Numbered from the stretch's first letter, positions 8,625-16,337 are shown. The stretch: 46,697 nt of DNA from Clostridiales bacterium (GCA_004556165.1 SFIR01000012.1:1-46697), one strand, 5' to 3'. Notes: generated from the sequence alone by a model not told the origin. Translations and numbers: made by a program.

Positions 8625-9458
8625 TCAGTTTCCCGGTTCCATCAGTATCCTTACATAATCTTCCTTTGAAAACCTTGCCAATTTCCTCGCTACCATTATG
8701 GAAAGCACCTCCAAAACAGCATACTGCATGGCATTGGTTTCGAGCCCGCAGTAATCATAAATCTCATCAAGCCTCGGCGTCACGAAGCATAGATCCGCCT
8801 TGGCGACGGCAACACTATCCTCATTATTCGTAAAGAAGGCGGTGAACGAACCCTGTGCCTTTGCAAAGGTCATGCAGTCGAGAGTACGCTTGGTTAGGCC
8901 CGTGCGCGAAAGGCCGATGAATACATCCTCTTTACCGAGCAGACGCGCATACTTACCCATTATGTTTGGGTTGCTCATGATGGCGGAGTCAATACCGATT
9001 CTCAAAAAATCTTCATTTATATTCCTTGCCGCAGCGATGCTCGAACCGAGTCCGAAGAACACGACTCGCTTAGCCGAAACGATGTGGTCGGCAAGGCAGC
9101 GCAGGCTTTCACGGTCTATCAAAAGCGACGTCGCAGCCATTGCGCTGCGCTGCCCCATAAGGAGCTTATCTGCAAACTCCGTATCGGTATCGTCATCGAG
9201 CAGAGCAAGCTTCTGCGCCCGTCCCGTCTTTGCGGCGACGCTTCCGGCAAGCGCAATCTTGAATTCGCTGAAGCCCGAATAACCGAGCTTTTTCGTCAGC
9301 CTTGTCACAGATGGCAGGCTCACTCCGGCATTCGCCGCCAGACAGTCTATTGTCATATGGGATGCTTCTTCGGGATTTTCAAGCACATAATCCGCGACCC
9401 TGCGTTCTGCCGGCGACAGACTCTGATATGCGGCTTTCAGATTCAGTGTAGTAGACAT
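8625..9458 (-). CDS. MurR/RpiR family transcriptional regulator
   Basis: This 277-residue regulator has an N-terminal RpiR helix-turn-helix (SPAERRVADYVLENP, then AANAGVSLPSVTRLTKKLG) and a C-terminal SIS sugar-phosphate-binding domain (RVVFFGLGSSIAAARN near residue 130; VFIGLSRTGLTKRTLD near 175). I place the start at the ATG at 9458, which has GGAG at proper spacing. The frame runs 25 codons further upstream, but that stretch is AT-rich leader sequence. As first gene of the PHP/nucleotidyltransferase operon it probably responds to a phosphosugar and controls its own operon. Confidence 0.87.
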   Translation of the reverse strand: MSTTLNLKAAYQSLSPAERRVADYVLENPEEASHMTIDCLAANAGVSLPSVTRLTKKLGYSGFSEFKIALAGSVAAKTGRAQKLALLDDDTDTEFADKLLMGQRSAMAATSLLIDRESLRCLADHIVSAKRVVFFGLGSSIAAARNINEDFLRIGIDSAIMSNPNIMGKYARLLGKEDVFIGLSRTGLTKRTLDCMTFAKAQGSFTAFFTNNEDSVAVAKADLCFVTPRLDEIYDYCGLETNAMQYAVLEVLSIMVARKLARFSKEDYVRILMEPGN

Positions 9459-9574
9459 TTTCACTCCGAAAAGTAAATAGTTTAACACGTTTTTTTGCTT
9501 CAAACGCGAATGACCCGATAATACTACCACCATTTTCGGAAATATTCAAGCCTTTTAGAAAATTTTTTACGTTA

Positions 9575-9612
9575 TTAATAAATAAAAGAAGCCATGCTCT
9601 CGTCATGGCTCC
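9575..9612 (-). terminator. Terminator of the crt-hbd operon
   Basis: AGCCATG (9590-9596) and CATGGCT (9604-9610) form a 7-bp stem with a 7-nt loop. On the minus strand it is followed by TTCTTTTATTTATT. It lies about 20 bp after the hbd stop. Confidence 0.75.
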
Positions 9613-9630
9613 GAAATCATAAATTCGGGG

Positions 9631-10491
9631 TTATTTTGCGGTATAATCGTAGAAGCCGATTCCGGTCTTCTTACCGAGCTTCTTTGCGCGGACCATCTTT
9701 CTTAGGAGCGTGCATGCGCGGAATTTGGGGTCATTGGTTTCGCTGTACATGGTATCCATGATTGCAAGGCAGACATCCAGACCTATCAGATCGCCGAGAG
9801 CAAGGGGGCCCATAGGATGATTTGCGCCGAGCTTCATAGCCGTATCAATATCGGCAGGGCTTGCAATGCCCTCCTGAACGAGGCAGCATGCTTCGTTTAT
9901 CATGGGGATGAGGATGCGGTTCACGACAAAGCCGGGACCTTCCGATACCTCAACGGGCTCCTTTTCAAGCTTACGGCTGAGCTTAGTGATGGTTTCAAAG
10001 GTTTCATCCGAGGTATCCATACCGCGTATGACCTCAACAAGCTTCATGACCGTGGCAGGATTGAAGAAATGCATGCCGATGAAGCGGTCGGGACGAGAGG
10101 TACCTGCTGCCAGCTCGGTGATGGAAAGGGAGCTTGTGTTGGTCGCAATGATAGTGCGCTCGGGGCAGAATTCCTCTACACGCTTATAAATATCGCGCTT
10201 GATATTGAGATTCTCCGCAACTGCCTCAAGGACGAGATCGGCATCCGCAAACTTGGTATAGTCATCGACCTCCCATGATATATTGCCGAGAATATAGTCC
10301 ATTTCCTCCTGGGACATCTTGCTGCGCTCAACGCGCTTTGCAAGGTTGGCGTGCAGCCTTGCTTTTGCCCGTTCGAGGAATTGCTCATTGCATTCATAAG
10401 CATGCACGAACATGCCGTGGCTTGCAAAAACCTGCGCTATGTCAAGGCCCATAGTGCCGAGGCCGATAACAAAAACATTCCTTATTGACAT
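9631..10491 (-). CDS. hbd: 3-hydroxybutyryl-CoA dehydrogenase
   Basis: NAD(P)-dependent oxidoreductase acting between acetoacetyl-CoA and 3-hydroxybutyryl-CoA. At 286 residues it has the normal length. It has a Rossmann motif GLGTMGLDIAQ at residue 10 (Asp where relatives usually carry Gly), an acidic residue closing the second strand (VHAYE), catalytic His in GMHFFNPA (about residue 140) with the paired Glu in KLVEVI, and the conserved EGPGFVVNR. A clear AAAGGA site precedes the ATG. It is downstream of crt in a two-gene operon. Thiolase, butyryl-CoA dehydrogenase and etfAB, which complete butyrate synthesis in clostridia, are not in this window. Confidence 0.92.
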   Translation of the reverse strand: MSIRNVFVIGLGTMGLDIAQVFASHGMFVHAYECNEQFLERAKARLHANLAKRVERSKMSQEEMDYILGNISWEVDDYTKFADADLVLEAVAENLNIKRDIYKRVEEFCPERTIIATNTSSLSITELAAGTSRPDRFIGMHFFNPATVMKLVEVIRGMDTSDETFETITKLSRKLEKEPVEVSEGPGFVVNRILIPMINEACCLVQEGIASPADIDTAMKLGANHPMGPLALGDLIGLDVCLAIMDTMYSETNDPKFRACTLLRKMVRAKKLGKKTGIGFYDYTAK

Positions 10492-10553
10492 ATAATTTCC
10501 TTTCTATGCGGTATTTCCGCAGACATTTTCCGATTAAGATACGCCTGAAATAA

Positions 10554-11324
10554 TTACTTGCCCTTGAACTCGGTCTTGGGCGTTTTGTTGACGAACGCCG
10601 TCATCGCCATGCGCTGATCCTCGGTCTCAAAGCAATCCGCAAAGAGCTTTGCTTCCGCCTCCAGATCCTCGTTAAGCTCACGCGCATAGCTCCTTCTTAC
10701 GGCAGCCTTAGCGTTGCGTACCGCAACGGGTGCATTTGCCGCAATGGATTCGGCGAGTGCAAGCGCGGTATTCATAAGCTCTTCGCCCGGTACAACCCTG
10801 CTGACAAGGCCCATCTCCAGGGCTTCCTGAGCGGATACGGTACGGGCTGTAAGTATCATCTCCATGGCTTTGGCGCGGTTCACCGTGCGGATGAGCCTCT
10901 GTGTACCGCCGAAGCCGGGAGTTATGCCGAGGCCGACCTCGGGCTGAGCGAATTTAGCGCGCTCGCTCGCAATCCTTATGTCGGCACAGAGCGCCAGCTC
11001 GCAGCCGCCGCCGAGCGCATAGCCGTTGACCGCCGCAATTACGGGAATCTCAAGGTTCTCAACAGCGGTAAAGCTCCTGTGGCCGCGCATGCCGAATTCA
11101 TAGCCCTCCTGCTTGCTGAGATCCTTCATCTCTCCTATATCCGCTCCGGCAACGAATGCCTTACCGCTTCCTGTAAGGATGAGACAGCGCACGCTTTCGT
11201 CGGCAGCAATCTCGCTGACCTTATCATAAAGCTCATCAAGGAGTGCGGAATTTATTGCATTGAGTGCCTCGGGACGATTGACAGTCAGTATCCCGACTGC
11301 GCCTTTCTTTTCATACAGCAGCAT
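10554..11324 (-). CDS. crt: Enoyl-CoA hydratase / crotonase
   Basis: This 256-residue crotonase-fold enzyme hydrates short-chain enoyl-CoA, most likely interconverting crotonyl-CoA and 3-hydroxybutyryl-CoA. The oxyanion-hole segment AGADIGEM is near residue 60. Both catalytic glutamates are visible, in GGGCELALCADIR (about 105) and QPEVGLG (about 130). I choose the ATG at 11324 (MLLYEKKG). The in-frame ATG at 11336 sits directly against the AAAGG ribosome site with no spacing. It is paired with hbd 60 bp downstream, which supports a 3-hydroxybutyryl-CoA role over other crotonase reactions. Confidence 0.9.
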   Translation of the reverse strand: MLLYEKKGAVGILTVNRPEALNAINSALLDELYDKVSEIAADESVRCLILTGSGKAFVAGADIGEMKDLSKQEGYEFGMRGHRSFTAVENLEIPVIAAVNGYALGGGCELALCADIRIASERAKFAQPEVGLGITPGFGGTQRLIRTVNRAKAMEMILTARTVSAQEALEMGLVSRVVPGEELMNTALALAESIAANAPVAVRNAKAAVRRSYARELNEDLEAEAKLFADCFETEDQRMAMTAFVNKTPKTEFKGK

Positions 11325-11369
11325 AACGAGTACCATCCTTTCAGAATTATTTTATATCTTGCTGTTCTA

Positions 11370-11398
11370 ATTTTACTATGTTCCCCCGACATTGTCAA
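11370..11398 (-). promoter_or_regulatory. crt-hbd promoter
   Basis: Minus-strand TTGACA (11398-11393) and TAAAAT (11375-11370), with a 17-bp spacer. The predicted start is near 11362, about 40 nt before the crt start codon. Confidence 0.72.
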
Positions 11399-11459
11399 GC
11401 TCGGCAAGGCGAGAATAAAGGAGCATTCTGTATTCTTGAGTCACTGTACGCATTAAATG

Positions 11460-11497
11460 GGTAAATAAAAAGGCCTCCGGAGCAATGCCGGAAGCCC
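11460..11497 (-). terminator. Terminator after the yegP-like gene
   Basis: Stem GGCCTCCGG (11472-11480) with CCGGAAGCC (11488-11496). On the minus strand it is followed by TTTTTATTT. It lies about 70 bp past the stop of the DUF1508 gene. Confidence 0.75.
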
Positions 11498-11565
11498 TTG
11501 CCGCCCGCCGCCTCGGCTGCGGACCGTTCTAACCTTTATTCAGTATCAAATTATATTCTCTTGCC

Positions 11566-11937
11566 TTAAAGCTGCTCATCAATCTCCGCATCGGGGGCAT
11601 TCCTCTTGACGGAATCAATGCCGTTGAGGCAGCCTGCCTTTGCGCCGTAGCCTTCGCTTGTGGCGATGGTCTGGCCGTTGGTCGCCTTCAGGCGGAAACG
11701 GTATTCACCGGCCTTATCAATATACATCTCAAACTTGGGGCATTTTTCCTTGGCATATTCTTCTGCGGTCTGATCCTCCAAATTAGCGATGGGAGCATTC
11801 TTCTTTACGCTCGCTGCGCCGTTCCGGCAGGAGTTGAGGGATTTGTAGACCTCGGAAGTCGCAATGACTTCACCGTTACCGGCTTTGAGATCGAACTTGA
11901 TGCCCGTGTTGGTTCTGCGAATAACAAATTTACCCAT
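11566..11937 (-). CDS. YegP family protein with two DUF1508 repeats
   Basis: This small 123-residue protein is built from two tandem DUF1508 units. Unit 1 covers about residues 1-52 (KFDLKAGNGEVIATSEVY, then NGAASVKKNAP). Unit 2 covers about residues 65-123 (RFRLKATNGQTIATSEGY, then NGIDSVKRNAP). Each unit shows the family pattern of a beta strand, an NG turn, and a C-terminal helix ending in S-V-K-x-N-A. Function is unknown. Members of this family are often abundant small cytosolic proteins. A strong GGAGG site and a consensus promoter suggest high expression here. It is transcribed alone. Confidence 0.85.
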   Translation of the reverse strand: MGKFVIRRTNTGIKFDLKAGNGEVIATSEVYKSLNSCRNGAASVKKNAPIANLEDQTAEEYAKEKCPKFEMYIDKAGEYRFRLKATNGQTIATSEGYGAKAGCLNGIDSVKRNAPDAEIDEQL

Positions 11938-12006
11938 ATTTTTCCTCCGTTTACTTTTTTCTCGCCCATGTTCCTTCCCATGATGCGAATTGTGTTATAC
12001 AATGTG

Positions 12007-12035
12007 ATTATAGTATTTTATCACGTCGTTTGCAA
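12007..12035 (-). promoter_or_regulatory. Promoter of the yegP-like gene
   Basis: Minus-strand TTGCAA (12035-12030) and TATAAT (12012-12007), with a 17-bp spacer and about 60 nt of leader before the ATG. Confidence 0.72.
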
Positions 12036-12371
12036 TACTTAATCGCGCAAAACGAGTGCCTTTTTGCCGTTTTTGTTTATTTTTTGCCAATAAAACCATA
12101 AAACGGCTCCAATAACGGCTTCGCCGCGCCGGATTTCCGCATTCTTAATGGACTTTTGTGATTGTAAATGGTATAATTATATTCAGCTCCGTTGGGCAGG
12201 AGAAAACCCGGAGGCAGAAGAAAAGCATATCGTTTTCATTTTGCCGGCTGCACTTTTCACAAAATGCATACCCGTTTTCGCGCGACTCAATCGGGCGGTT
12301 CCGTTGTCCGCGCCTGCGGCTGCCGCATTTTGGTTGACAGCGAGATGCCATGCTGCTTCTCATAAGCGTGC
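12036..12371. other. Intergenic stretch without a supported gene
   Basis: About 330 bp between divergent genes. An 83-codon open frame on the plus strand has no ribosome site, and its translation has no recognisable character, so I do not call it. A TATAAT near 12172 lacks a convincing -35 partner. Confidence 0.4.
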
Positions 12372-12400
12372 TTGCGATACGGAACTCACAGAAGTATAAT
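12372..12400 (+). promoter_or_regulatory. Promoter of the orphan LytTR regulator
   Basis: TTGCGA (12372-12377) and TATAAT (12395-12400), with a 17-bp spacer. The predicted start is about 17 nt before the start codon, just ahead of the AAAGGAGGGGG ribosome site. Confidence 0.65.
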
Positions 12401-12423
12401 CAGATAAAAAGGAGGGGGAACGC

Positions 12424-13122
12424 ATGGGCTGCAACATCGCAATCTGCGATGATTCATCCGCCGACAGGCAGTACATTGCAGATATGGTCAACAAATGGGC
12501 GGAGCAGTCAGGAAAAGCCGTGTTTCTCACCATGTTCCCCTCTGCGGAAAACTTCCTGTTCCGCTATCGGGATAAGAGCGATTATGATATTCTTCTGCTC
12601 GATATCGAGATGGGCGGAATGGACGGCGTGAGCATGGCAAAGGAGCTTCGCAGGGTTGACGACGCCGTTCAGATTATTTTCATCACCGGATATTCCGACT
12701 ACATCTCCGAGGGCTATGATGTCGCTGCGCTGCATTACCTTATGAAGCCTGTACGGGAGGAAAAGCTGTTTTCCGTCCTTGACAGGGCAGCGGAAAAGCT
12801 TTTGAAAAACGAGCGCATGCTTACCTTTGAGGTCGGCGGCGAGATGCTGCGCGTGCCGATTTATCAAATCCGTTACACGGACGTGTTCGGCAACTACGTT
12901 ACCATTCACGCCTTGTCTGACGTTACAGTCAAAATGACTTTGGGTGAGCTTGAAAAACAGCTTGACGAACGCTTCTATCGTGTGGGGCGTTCCACGATCA
13001 TCAACCTAACGCAGATCAGCCGTGTAACCAAGACAGAAATCAAACTGAGCGACGGAACCGCCATTCCTCTCCCACGGGGAGCGTATGACGGCATCAACCG
13101 AGTGATTATTTCTCATACATAA
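12424..13122 (+). CDS. LytTR-family response regulator, orphan
   Basis: This 232-residue two-component regulator of the AgrA/LytR type has a receiver domain at residues 1-120: acidic pocket CDD at 8-10, phospho-acceptor Asp in LLLDIEMGGMDG at about 59, and conserved Lys in LMKP at about 107. The LytTR DNA-binding domain covers residues 130-232 (IRYTDVFGNYVTIH, FYRVGRSTIINL). A very strong AAAGGAGGGGG site lies 5 nt before the ATG. No histidine kinase gene is adjacent. The next gene is a DUF2441-like protein, and after it comes only the tail of an ABC exporter. That suggests the kinase and exporter partners were lost. Its natural signal and targets are unknown. Confidence 0.88.
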   Translation: MGCNIAICDDSSADRQYIADMVNKWAEQSGKAVFLTMFPSAENFLFRYRDKSDYDILLLDIEMGGMDGVSMAKELRRVDDAVQIIFITGYSDYISEGYDVAALHYLMKPVREEKLFSVLDRAAEKLLKNERMLTFEVGGEMLRVPIYQIRYTDVFGNYVTIHALSDVTVKMTLGELEKQLDERFYRVGRSTIINLTQISRVTKTEIKLSDGTAIPLPRGAYDGINRVIISHT

Positions 13123-13133
13123 AGGAGTAAAAA

Positions 13134-13718
13134 ATGATACTGTATCACATGAGCCAAACCTTAAAACTTGGCGATGAAATGAAACCGGACTATCAAAAAA
13201 ATATGAAGCTTGTTCAGCCATTTATTCAAGCCTTGGAGCAGAGCGAGGATTGCTTCTATGGAATGGTATTGAATGGTAAATACCTGTATGCTGTTCTTAG
13301 TAAATTTAAGCTATGGGAGTGGTCTGACTATGCAAAATGGGCAACAGAAGGCGCTTTTGAGTTCATTCGCAAAACCGAATTTCCCGACAGCTATAGTAGG
13401 ATGACAAGCAACTATTTCTATGATGATCTACCCAACTGCAAAAAGCTCTACGAGTATGATTGGGGTTGCGAAAGTGAAGAAGAACAGCCAAAAGTACATC
13501 TTTTTGAAGTAGATGTGGATGATACGGTCCCCCAACGCCATGATATGAATATCTATAATGAAGCATACAATGCCATGTCCGAAACGCAGGATATTAAATT
13601 GGTGCTTTCCTGCGCTCGAAGATACTTTGCCGGTGAGCATACAGCAGAACCGGTATGGGAAATTATGAGTGACAAAACTGCAAAAGCTGTGAAAGATATT
13701 TCTGAATACATCAGATAA
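13134..13718 (+). CDS. DUF2441-like protein of unknown function
   Basis: This 194-residue protein probably belongs to DUF2441. The opening ILYHMSQTLKLGDEM and the later WATEGAFEFIRKTEFPDSYSR, with LFEVDVDDTV further on, fit my memory of that family, but I cannot confirm it. No signal peptide or membrane segment is seen. GGAG precedes the ATG. It starts 11 bp after the LytTR regulator stop. By eye it is richer in A/T-ending codons than its neighbours, and it separates the regulator from a broken ABC exporter, so it looks like a later insertion. Confidence 0.65.
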   Translation: MILYHMSQTLKLGDEMKPDYQKNMKLVQPFIQALEQSEDCFYGMVLNGKYLYAVLSKFKLWEWSDYAKWATEGAFEFIRKTEFPDSYSRMTSNYFYDDLPNCKKLYEYDWGCESEEEQPKVHLFEVDVDDTVPQRHDMNIYNEAYNAMSETQDIKLVLSCARRYFAGEHTAEPVWEIMSDKTAKAVKDISEYIR

Positions 13719-13749
13719 TGCTTTGCAGAAGATAGGAGAACAACCATGA

Positions 13750-14001
13750 AGAATTGAACCCACCGCCGCGCTTGACCCCATTGCCGAAGCGGAGATATAC
13801 GGCAAATTCGATGAGATTGCAGGCGATAAAACCACAATATACATAAGCCACCGCCTGAGCTCCTGCAAATTCTGCGATGAGATAGCCGTATTCCACGAAG
13901 GCGCTGTCATCCAGCAGGGCACCCACGCTTCGCTCGTTTCCGATGAAAGCGGAAAATACTACGAGCTGTGGCATGCACAGGCGCAGTATTATACGGTATA
14001 A
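13750..14001 (+). pseudogene. C-terminal remnant of an ABC exporter ATPase
   Basis: An open stretch of about 80 codons without a start codon reads as the end of an ABC exporter ATP-binding domain. It has the tail of Walker B and D-loop (EPTAALDP), then AEAEIYGKFDEI, the H-loop TTIYISHRLSSCKFCDEI, and the terminal block HEGAVIQQGTHASLV to a stop at 13999-14001. Everything upstream (transmembrane domain, Walker A, signature) is missing. The sequence before 13750 belongs to a different context. It is most likely what remains of the exporter once served by the adjacent LytTR regulator. Confidence 0.85.
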
Positions 14002-14031
14002 AAAAAGATTTGAGCAGGCCTGAATCCTGAA

Positions 14032-14081
14032 CTTCACCCCGTTTGCCGGACATTTGTTATCATGCCGGCAAGCGGGGTGAG
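14032..14081 (+). terminator. Long hairpin after the exporter remnant
   Basis: Left arm around 14032-14049 and right arm around 14064-14081 pair over about 16 bp (left core CACCCCG plus TTGCCGG; right core CCGGCAA plus CGGGGTG). The loop is about 14 nt. Only a short GTTCTT follows, so terminator function is likely but not certain. Confidence 0.5.
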
Positions 14082-14217
14082 TTCTTAAGAGGAAAACCGC
14101 GCAAAGCTTTCTTCGGGTATTCGGGGTAGGACTTCCTGCCCGAATGGCCTTTGCTCAATGAGTCTATTCCAAGCCGAATCCGAAGGGAGCCTTGACTTTT
14201 TCACTAAACGCCGCAGG

Positions 14218-14295
14218 AAAGCAAGCTTTAGGGCTTGCCTCCTGCTCGCCGCAGAAAGCAAGCCCTTGAAGCTGCTTGATTCATTTTTTGTTTTG
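14218..14295 (+). terminator. Second hairpin with T-rich tail
   Basis: GCAAGC..GGGCTTGC (14221-14238) pairs with GCAAGCCC..GCTGCTTG (14258-14278), an imperfect stem of about 20 bp with a 19-nt loop. It is followed on the plus strand by ATTTTTTGTTTT. It resembles an intrinsic terminator, but no intact gene lies directly upstream. It may be left over from the lost exporter operon. Confidence 0.45.
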
Positions 14296-14340
14296 CTTTC
14301 GGGGTTCAGATCAGTTCTGCCGAATAAATGCGGTATTATT

Positions 14341-14358
14341 TTATTTCCCGGGAAATAA
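14341..14358. promoter_or_regulatory. Perfect match to the Noc-binding site (NBS)
   Basis: ATTTCCCGGGAAAT at 14343-14356 equals the published Noc-binding consensus of Bacillus, and the palindrome extends to 18 bp (14341-14358). A Noc-type protein is encoded in the same window at 45146-46003. The site lies outside genes, just upstream of a candidate small-RNA promoter. Confidence 0.6.
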
Positions 14359-14372
14359 TTCGAAATTTCTTA

Positions 14373-14401
14373 TTGCGTAAAGACGAAGAGTATTATATAA
14401 T
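14373..14401 (+). promoter_or_regulatory. Promoter of candidate small RNA
   Basis: TTGCGT (14373-14378) and TATAAT (14396-14401), with a 17-bp spacer and no open frame behind it. The predicted start is near 14408. Confidence 0.5.
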
Positions 14402-14407
14402 GATTAT

Positions 14408-14600
14408 ATCGCTCAAAAGATAACCTAAAAGCGATATGAATGGATTATGCTTATAAAAGCTTCTGCCCGTGCGAACCCTTAGGCAATTTCGGCCGGAAGC
14501 CTTAATATCTCAATGAGGAAGCCAAGCTGAATAATTGAGATTTATAAAGCTATAATGCTCATATCTGAGCCGCACAAGCAGCTCCGATATGAGCATTTTT
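14408..14600 (+). ncRNA. Candidate structured small RNA of about 190 nt
   Basis: A promoter and an intrinsic terminator bracket about 190 nt without a convincing open frame. Four perfect or near-perfect stems lie in series: ATATCGCT/AGCGATAT (14406-14437), GCTTC..GAAGC (14459-14500), ATCTCAAT/ATTGAGAT (14507-14541), and the terminator ATGCTCATATC/GATATGAGCAT (14555-14596) followed by T residues. It does not match 6S, SRP, RNase P or a riboswitch class that I recognise. The terminator may also serve the convergent DMT transporter gene, so the RNA could be an artefact of shared signals. Confidence 0.4.
14555..14600 (+). terminator. Intrinsic terminator at the end of the candidate small RNA
   Basis: An 11-bp perfect stem (14555-14565 with 14586-14596), extended inside by GAGC/GCTC, is followed on the plus strand by TTTT. 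The minus-strand tail is poorer in T, so the main direction is plus. Confidence 0.7.
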
Positions 14601-14616
14601 CCGATTTCTGTTCCGT

Positions 14617-15522
14617 TCAGACTTCCTTCGGCTGTTTCAGCGTATCCCATACGATAAGCCCTGCGCCCAATATCATTACCGCAAGGGCGATGAAGTACAT
14701 ATATCCGGGCTTTTCCCGCAGTATCAGGCACGAAAGCAGAGTACCTATAAACGGCGCAACGGCATAGTATGCGCTCGTTTTGGCAGCCCCGAGCGTATTC
14801 TGCGCTCTGACATAGAAAAAGATGCTGAGCCCGTATGCTACAAAGCCGAGCAGCATTGAGAGCAATATCACCACCGCGCTCGGGAAGGCTTCGCGCACGA
14901 TAAGCGCGATGATGAACGACCCGAGTCCCGAAAAAATACCCTTTAGGATGACTATCTCGTATGTATTCTTGCTTGAAAGCATCCTCGTGCAGTTATTTTC
15001 AAAGCCCCAGCAGACGCATGCGCCCAAAACAAAGAGTGAACCCATCGAAAAACTGAAGCTGGACATATCTTCAAATGATAAAAGCATGCTTGCGACGGTG
15101 ATTAGTCCGATAGCGAACCATACCCTTTTAGAAATAAGCTCCTTAAATATGAACAACGCGATGAGCGATGTCGCCGCTATCTCAAAGTTATTGAGCAGGG
15201 ACACATTGGCTGCCGTCGCAGTTTTAAGCCCTATCATCAGGAGTATCGGAGCTGCAATATCGAGCACTATCATTCCGACCGTGTACGGAAGCTCCTTTTT
15301 TGTAAGCCTCTCCGACTTTGCTCCCTCTTTTTTATGCGTAAACAGATACATTATTCCTATGCCGATTCCTGCGCCTAAGTACAGGAATGATGAGAGGAAT
15401 ACCGAGCCCATTCTTTCGAGCAGCAGCTTGGACAGCGGCACGCTTATTGCGTACAGCGCGGCTGCGAGCAATGCAAGCAGCACTGCAAGCAGTTTTTCTT
15501 TTACTTCTTTATTTTGAAACAT
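14617..15522 (-). CDS. DMT-superfamily (EamA) transporter
   Basis: This 301-residue membrane protein has about ten hydrophobic segments arranged as two EamA repeats, typical of drug/metabolite exporters. It has the N-terminal helix LLAALYAISVPLSKLLLERM, the inter-repeat AATSLIALFIFKELISKR, and the end-of-repeat-2 segment YYAVAPFIGTLLSCLILREKPG. The motif F-K-E/L-R-E at the end of each repeat is characteristic. Substrate is unknown. No good ribosome site precedes the ATG at 15522, so the start is uncertain. It lies 42 bp after the DMP19-like gene and is probably co-transcribed with it. Confidence 0.87.
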   Translation of the reverse strand: MFQNKEVKEKLLAVLLALLAAALYAISVPLSKLLLERMGSVFLSSFLYLGAGIGIGIMYLFTHKKEGAKSERLTKKELPYTVGMIVLDIAAPILLMIGLKTATAANVSLLNNFEIAATSLIALFIFKELISKRVWFAIGLITVASMLLSFEDMSSFSFSMGSLFVLGACVCWGFENNCTRMLSSKNTYEIVILKGIFSGLGSFIIALIVREAFPSAVVILLSMLLGFVAYGLSIFFYVRAQNTLGAAKTSAYYAVAPFIGTLLSCLILREKPGYMYFIALAVMILGAGLIVWDTLKQPKEV

Positions 15523-15564
15523 CGTTTGTATACCGCATATATACGAATATAATCCCTGCGGCCT

Positions 15565-16116
15565 TTACATTTCTTCGACATGCTCCCTTGCATATTTGAC
15601 AAAGAAGCCGCAAAGCGGTTGGAGCCTGTAATAAGCCAAGTTAAAATCACTGAACGGAAGCTCTTCCCATACGTCCTCAAATGCTCCCTTATCGGAGGTC
15701 GCCGAAGACGAAAACGCCGATAAGTCGATGCCGTTATCAGCTACGAACCTATCGAAAAGCCCCTTATGCTCCGCCGCCCCGATCTTATCAAGGCTCTCAC
15801 TGACGAGCGGAGCAAAAAAACGATTCGAATTGCCGAAAAACAGACCGAGCCCTCCGGTATTCACCTCCGAATCGAAATAATCCGATATGAATAAAGCCTT
15901 CTGATACGGGTTCAGCTTGCCGACGCCTTCCGTAATATCGTTTGCTGTGTCAATTATCGCACACAGCCTCGTGTATACGGCGTCAAAAAGCTCGTTATCG
16001 GTAAGATTCCGAAGCTCATCGGCCGTCATCGAAGCGTATTTTTCGCTTTTTTCACGCGATTTCTCAGAAACTCCCTTGAAATGCAAAGCAAATGCGAGCT
16101 TTTGATAGATATTCAT
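15565..16116 (-). CDS. DMP19/DUF4375-like protein
   Basis: This 183-residue soluble protein resembles the DMP19 (DUF4375) family. It has an N-terminal helical part (LTDNELFDAVYTRLCAIID), a middle KALFISDYFDSEVNTGGLGLFFGN, and then LVSESLDKIGAAEH. The E-x-x-N-G-G-x-x-x-F/Y-F-x-N motif is the usual family hallmark. The family name comes from a phage DNA mimic, but most bacterial members are uncharacterised. The start at 16116 has a perfect AGGAGGA site, while the frame upstream of it is leader. It is the first gene of a two-gene unit with the DMT transporter. Confidence 0.75.
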   Translation of the reverse strand: MNIYQKLAFALHFKGVSEKSREKSEKYASMTADELRNLTDNELFDAVYTRLCAIIDTANDITEGVGKLNPYQKALFISDYFDSEVNTGGLGLFFGNSNRFFAPLVSESLDKIGAAEHKGLFDRFVADNGIDLSAFSSSATSDKGAFEDVWEELPFSDFNLAYYRLQPLCGFFVKYAREHVEEM

Positions 16117-16173
16117 TCCATCCTCCTTATCATCGGAAATTCGCCTGACGGATACCATCATCACTTATTATAC

Positions 16174-16202
16174 AGTATACTCACGCAATACGTTCCTGTC
16201 AA
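16174..16202 (-). promoter_or_regulatory. Promoter of the DMP19-like/DMT unit
   Basis: Minus-strand TTGACA (16202-16197) and TATACT (16179-16174), with a 17-bp spacer. It lies back to back with the methyltransferase promoter only 14 bp away. Confidence 0.7.
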
Positions 16203-16216
16203 TAAAGCAAAACGGT

Positions 16217-16245
16217 TTGACAGGAAGGCGATCATTCGGTATAAT
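16217..16245 (+). promoter_or_regulatory. Methyltransferase promoter
   Basis: Perfect TTGACA (16217-16222) and TATAAT (16240-16245) with a 17-bp spacer. The predicted leader is about 85 nt. Confidence 0.8.
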
Positions 16246-16337
16246 TGCCGCATGGCTGTATACATCCTTGCGGAAGATTGTGTGCGAAGCCCATTGCGCC
16301 TTTTGCGGGGACAAACCGTTTAGCCAAAGGAGTAAAA

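Noticed and set aside
12148..12399. An 83-codon gene upstream of the LytTR regulator
   Set aside because: No ribosome site, no recognisable character, and it overlaps the regulator's promoter.
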